A stretch of DNA of 33,409 nt from Desulfovirgula sp. (lineage in GTDB: Bacteria; Bacillota; Desulfotomaculia; Desulfotomaculales; Desulfocucumaceae). Shown one piece after another: positions 31,948-33,409 of this stretch (positions within the stretch are counted from its first letter, which is position 1; every line of letters begins with the position of its first letter). Made by a program: the position numbers and the translations under genes. The stretch covers positions 1-33,409 of the forward strand of contig DYET01000028.1 of NCBI GenBank assembly GCA_020725625.1. The letters are read 5' to 3'. The notes under the pieces are model-generated. The model had not been told where the DNA came from, ran no database searches, and worked only from the letters and a program-made list of their open reading frames with translations.

Positions 31948-33186
31948 ATGGAAAAAAATCACACTGTCTGGATTCTCAACCATTACGCCATCAGCCCTGA
32001 CATGGCCGGTGGAACGAGGCATTACGACCTGGCGAGGGAACTCGTCGAGCGTGGATATAGAGTCACCATCTTTGCCTCGGGCTTTGTTCATTATGCCTAT
32101 AAGTTCGTAAAGATCTCGGCTGAAGATAGATTCCGAGTAGAAGATTATAATGGCGTCAGGTTTGTGTGGTTAAAGACTGTACCTTACCAGGGTAACGATT
32201 GGCGTAGGGTTATGAATATGCTTTCCTACGGCTTCAATTTCTGGCTCTATAATGGGGACTTCGAGAAGCCTGATGTGATCATCGGCTCATCCGTACATCC
32301 TATCGCACCCCTGGTGGGATGGCTAATGGCAAAGAAGTACAATGCAAAGTTTATCTTCGAGGTCCGTGACCTATGGCCACAAACTGCGGTTGATATAGGT
32401 GCTATAAGAGGGAACGGGTTGACGGCCAGGGTGCTCTATGCATGGGAAAAATTTATGTATCAAAAGGCAGAGAAGATCATCGTCTTGCTCCCCAACGCCG
32501 GGGAATATATAGCTGGGCGGGGTATTAAGCATGAAAAGATTGTCTGGATACCAAACGGTGTCGATTTACAGAGGTTTGATAACGCCGAAATCCTGGAACC
32601 GTCATCAGCAGTAGCTAGGGCTTTTAACGAACAAAGAGACAAGTTTAAGGTTGTCTATACGGGGGCACATGGGCCAGCCAACGGCCTTGAAACGGTGATT
32701 GATGCGGCGAACCTGTTGGCAAAAACATCGCCGGATATTCATTTCTTTTTTGTGGGGGACGGACCGGAAAAAGCGAGGCTGGTTCGGAAGGCTTATGATC
32801 AGTCTGCCAACAACATTACTTTTTTGGATCCTGTACCCAAATTAAAACTAGGATCATTATTACGGCAGTCAGAATTGTTGTTATTTTGTTTAAAACCTCT
32901 AAGTGTTTACAAATACGGTATTAGTTTAAATAAACTTTATGATTACCTGGCAAGCGGCAGACCTGTGGTCATGGCCGGTAGCGCTGCAAACCGGGTCGTG
33001 GAAGAAGCCATGGCCGGTCTTGTTGTAGAGCCTGACAATCCGGAGGCCTTGGTCCGAGGTATCCTCAAGATCAAGCAGATGCCGCTTGAAGAAAGGACGC
33101 GACTGGGGGCTAACGGCCGGTCCTATGTGGAGAGGTATCATAGCATAAAGTCTCTTGGTGAAACCCTCGCCCGGGTATTGGAGTAA
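31948..33186 (+). CDS. GT4-family glycosyltransferase, WbuB-like
   Basis: This is a 412-residue glycosyltransferase starting at ATG 31948, seven bases after GGGAG (a TTG stands directly before it). The N-terminus ILNHYAISPDMAGGTRHYDLARELVERGY is the pattern of WbuB-like (N-acetyl-L-fucosaminyl) transferases. The C-terminal domain has VYTGAHGPANGLETVIDAA, FVGDGPEKARL, and ISLNKLYDYLASGRPVVMAG near the donor site. The presence of a WbpM-type dehydratase fits a FucNAc- or QuiNAc-type donor, but this is inferred. It is the last gene visible in the locus. No terminator is seen in the following 220 bp. Confidence 0.9.
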   Translation: MEKNHTVWILNHYAISPDMAGGTRHYDLARELVERGYRVTIFASGFVHYAYKFVKISAEDRFRVEDYNGVRFVWLKTVPYQGNDWRRVMNMLSYGFNFWLYNGDFEKPDVIIGSSVHPIAPLVGWLMAKKYNAKFIFEVRDLWPQTAVDIGAIRGNGLTARVLYAWEKFMYQKAEKIIVLLPNAGEYIAGRGIKHEKIVWIPNGVDLQRFDNAEILEPSSAVARAFNEQRDKFKVVYTGAHGPANGLETVIDAANLLAKTSPDIHFFFVGDGPEKARLVRKAYDQSANNITFLDPVPKLKLGSLLRQSELLLFCLKPLSVYKYGISLNKLYDYLASGRPVVMAGSAANRVVEEAMAGLVVEPDNPEALVRGILKIKQMPLEERTRLGANGRSYVERYHSIKSLGETLARVLE

Positions 33187-33409
33187 CATATGGGGACTGA
33201 CCCCTAAGATATTAAGGGAATGAAATAATGGAGACGGAATAATTAATGTCTGGCTTAAATAAGTATCATGAGCCTGTCGATTAATGAGCCAAGTTATTCG
33301 AACAATGTTTGATGTAGATCAACTTAGTATAAAAAGTAGTTACTAAACATGCAATATGACCAGAACACAAAAATTACATGCGCATTTTGGGTATTATTAA
33401 TATAGTAAA
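33187..33409. other. Gene-free end of window with REP-like palindrome
   Basis: The stretch is AT-rich. GGGGACTGACCCC at 33192-33204 followed by TAA resembles, in form, the TTAGGTGCC dyads at the left edge: G-run, short centre, C-run, flanking TTA/TAA. No gene, tRNA or clear terminator was recognised. Confidence 0.45.

Overview
The window looks like the chromosome of an anaerobic, spore-forming, moderately GC-rich Firmicute, most like the Pelotomaculum/Desulfotomaculum group of Peptococcaceae. This is inferred from two CotF-type spore coat proteins, tiny Gly/Tyr-rich membrane proteins of sporulation type, an S-layer-homology protein, many TTG/GTG starts with strong Shine-Dalgarno sites, and a CpsB/Wzz/CpsD capsule-control set of Gram-positive type. 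No rRNA, tRNA, CRISPR array or transposase gene was seen. The window begins with 20 G residues that look like a contig-edge artefact.

Left part (1-5050): an accessory, partly AT-rich stretch with a small acidic protein, a two-TM membrane protein, a membrane-anchored PilZ (c-di-GMP receptor) protein, a cluster of tiny YjcZ-like genes on the minus strand (two intact, one decayed, perhaps a fourth scrap), two CotF-like coat proteins, and a TVP38-type membrane protein. Several strong hairpin terminators separate these units.

Middle (5100-14100): on the minus strand lie a DedA-family protein, an unusual multidomain regulator-like protein (MbcA/ParS-like segment plus cyclin/TFIIB-like C-terminus), and an S41 C-terminal processing peptidase with a stalk domain. 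On the plus strand lie polA and mutM as a repair pair, then a DUF378 membrane protein. A MarR regulator and a small unknown protein follow on the minus strand. A 7-bp tandem repeat sits directly upstream of polA.

Right part (14100-33190): one long same-strand envelope-glycan locus. It opens with an SLH-domain surface protein, a single-TM protein and the CpsB-type phosphatase, then a Wzz-like chain-length regulator and a BY-kinase. Next come a WbpM/PglF-type membrane sugar-nucleotide 4,6-dehydratase and the series wbpA, wbpB, wbpD, wbpE. A Wzx flippase, a Wzy-like polymerase/ligase, a GT4 glycosyltransferase, a FemAB/GNAT-like protein, a NodB-like protein, a UDP-HexNAc 2-epimerase (WbpI/WecB type) and a second GT4 glycosyltransferase complete it. 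Together these can make UDP-2,3-diacetamido-2,3-dideoxy-mannuronic acid (the Pseudomonas aeruginosa B-band O-antigen sugar) plus a 6-deoxy-4-keto-HexNAc precursor, assemble a repeat unit, flip it and polymerise it by a Wzx/Wzy route. The wzx-wzy stretch is clearly more AT-rich than its flanks, which suggests that the serotype-determining core was acquired or swapped. The gene set appears to run to about 33190. The last 220 bp hold no gene, only a short REP-like palindrome.
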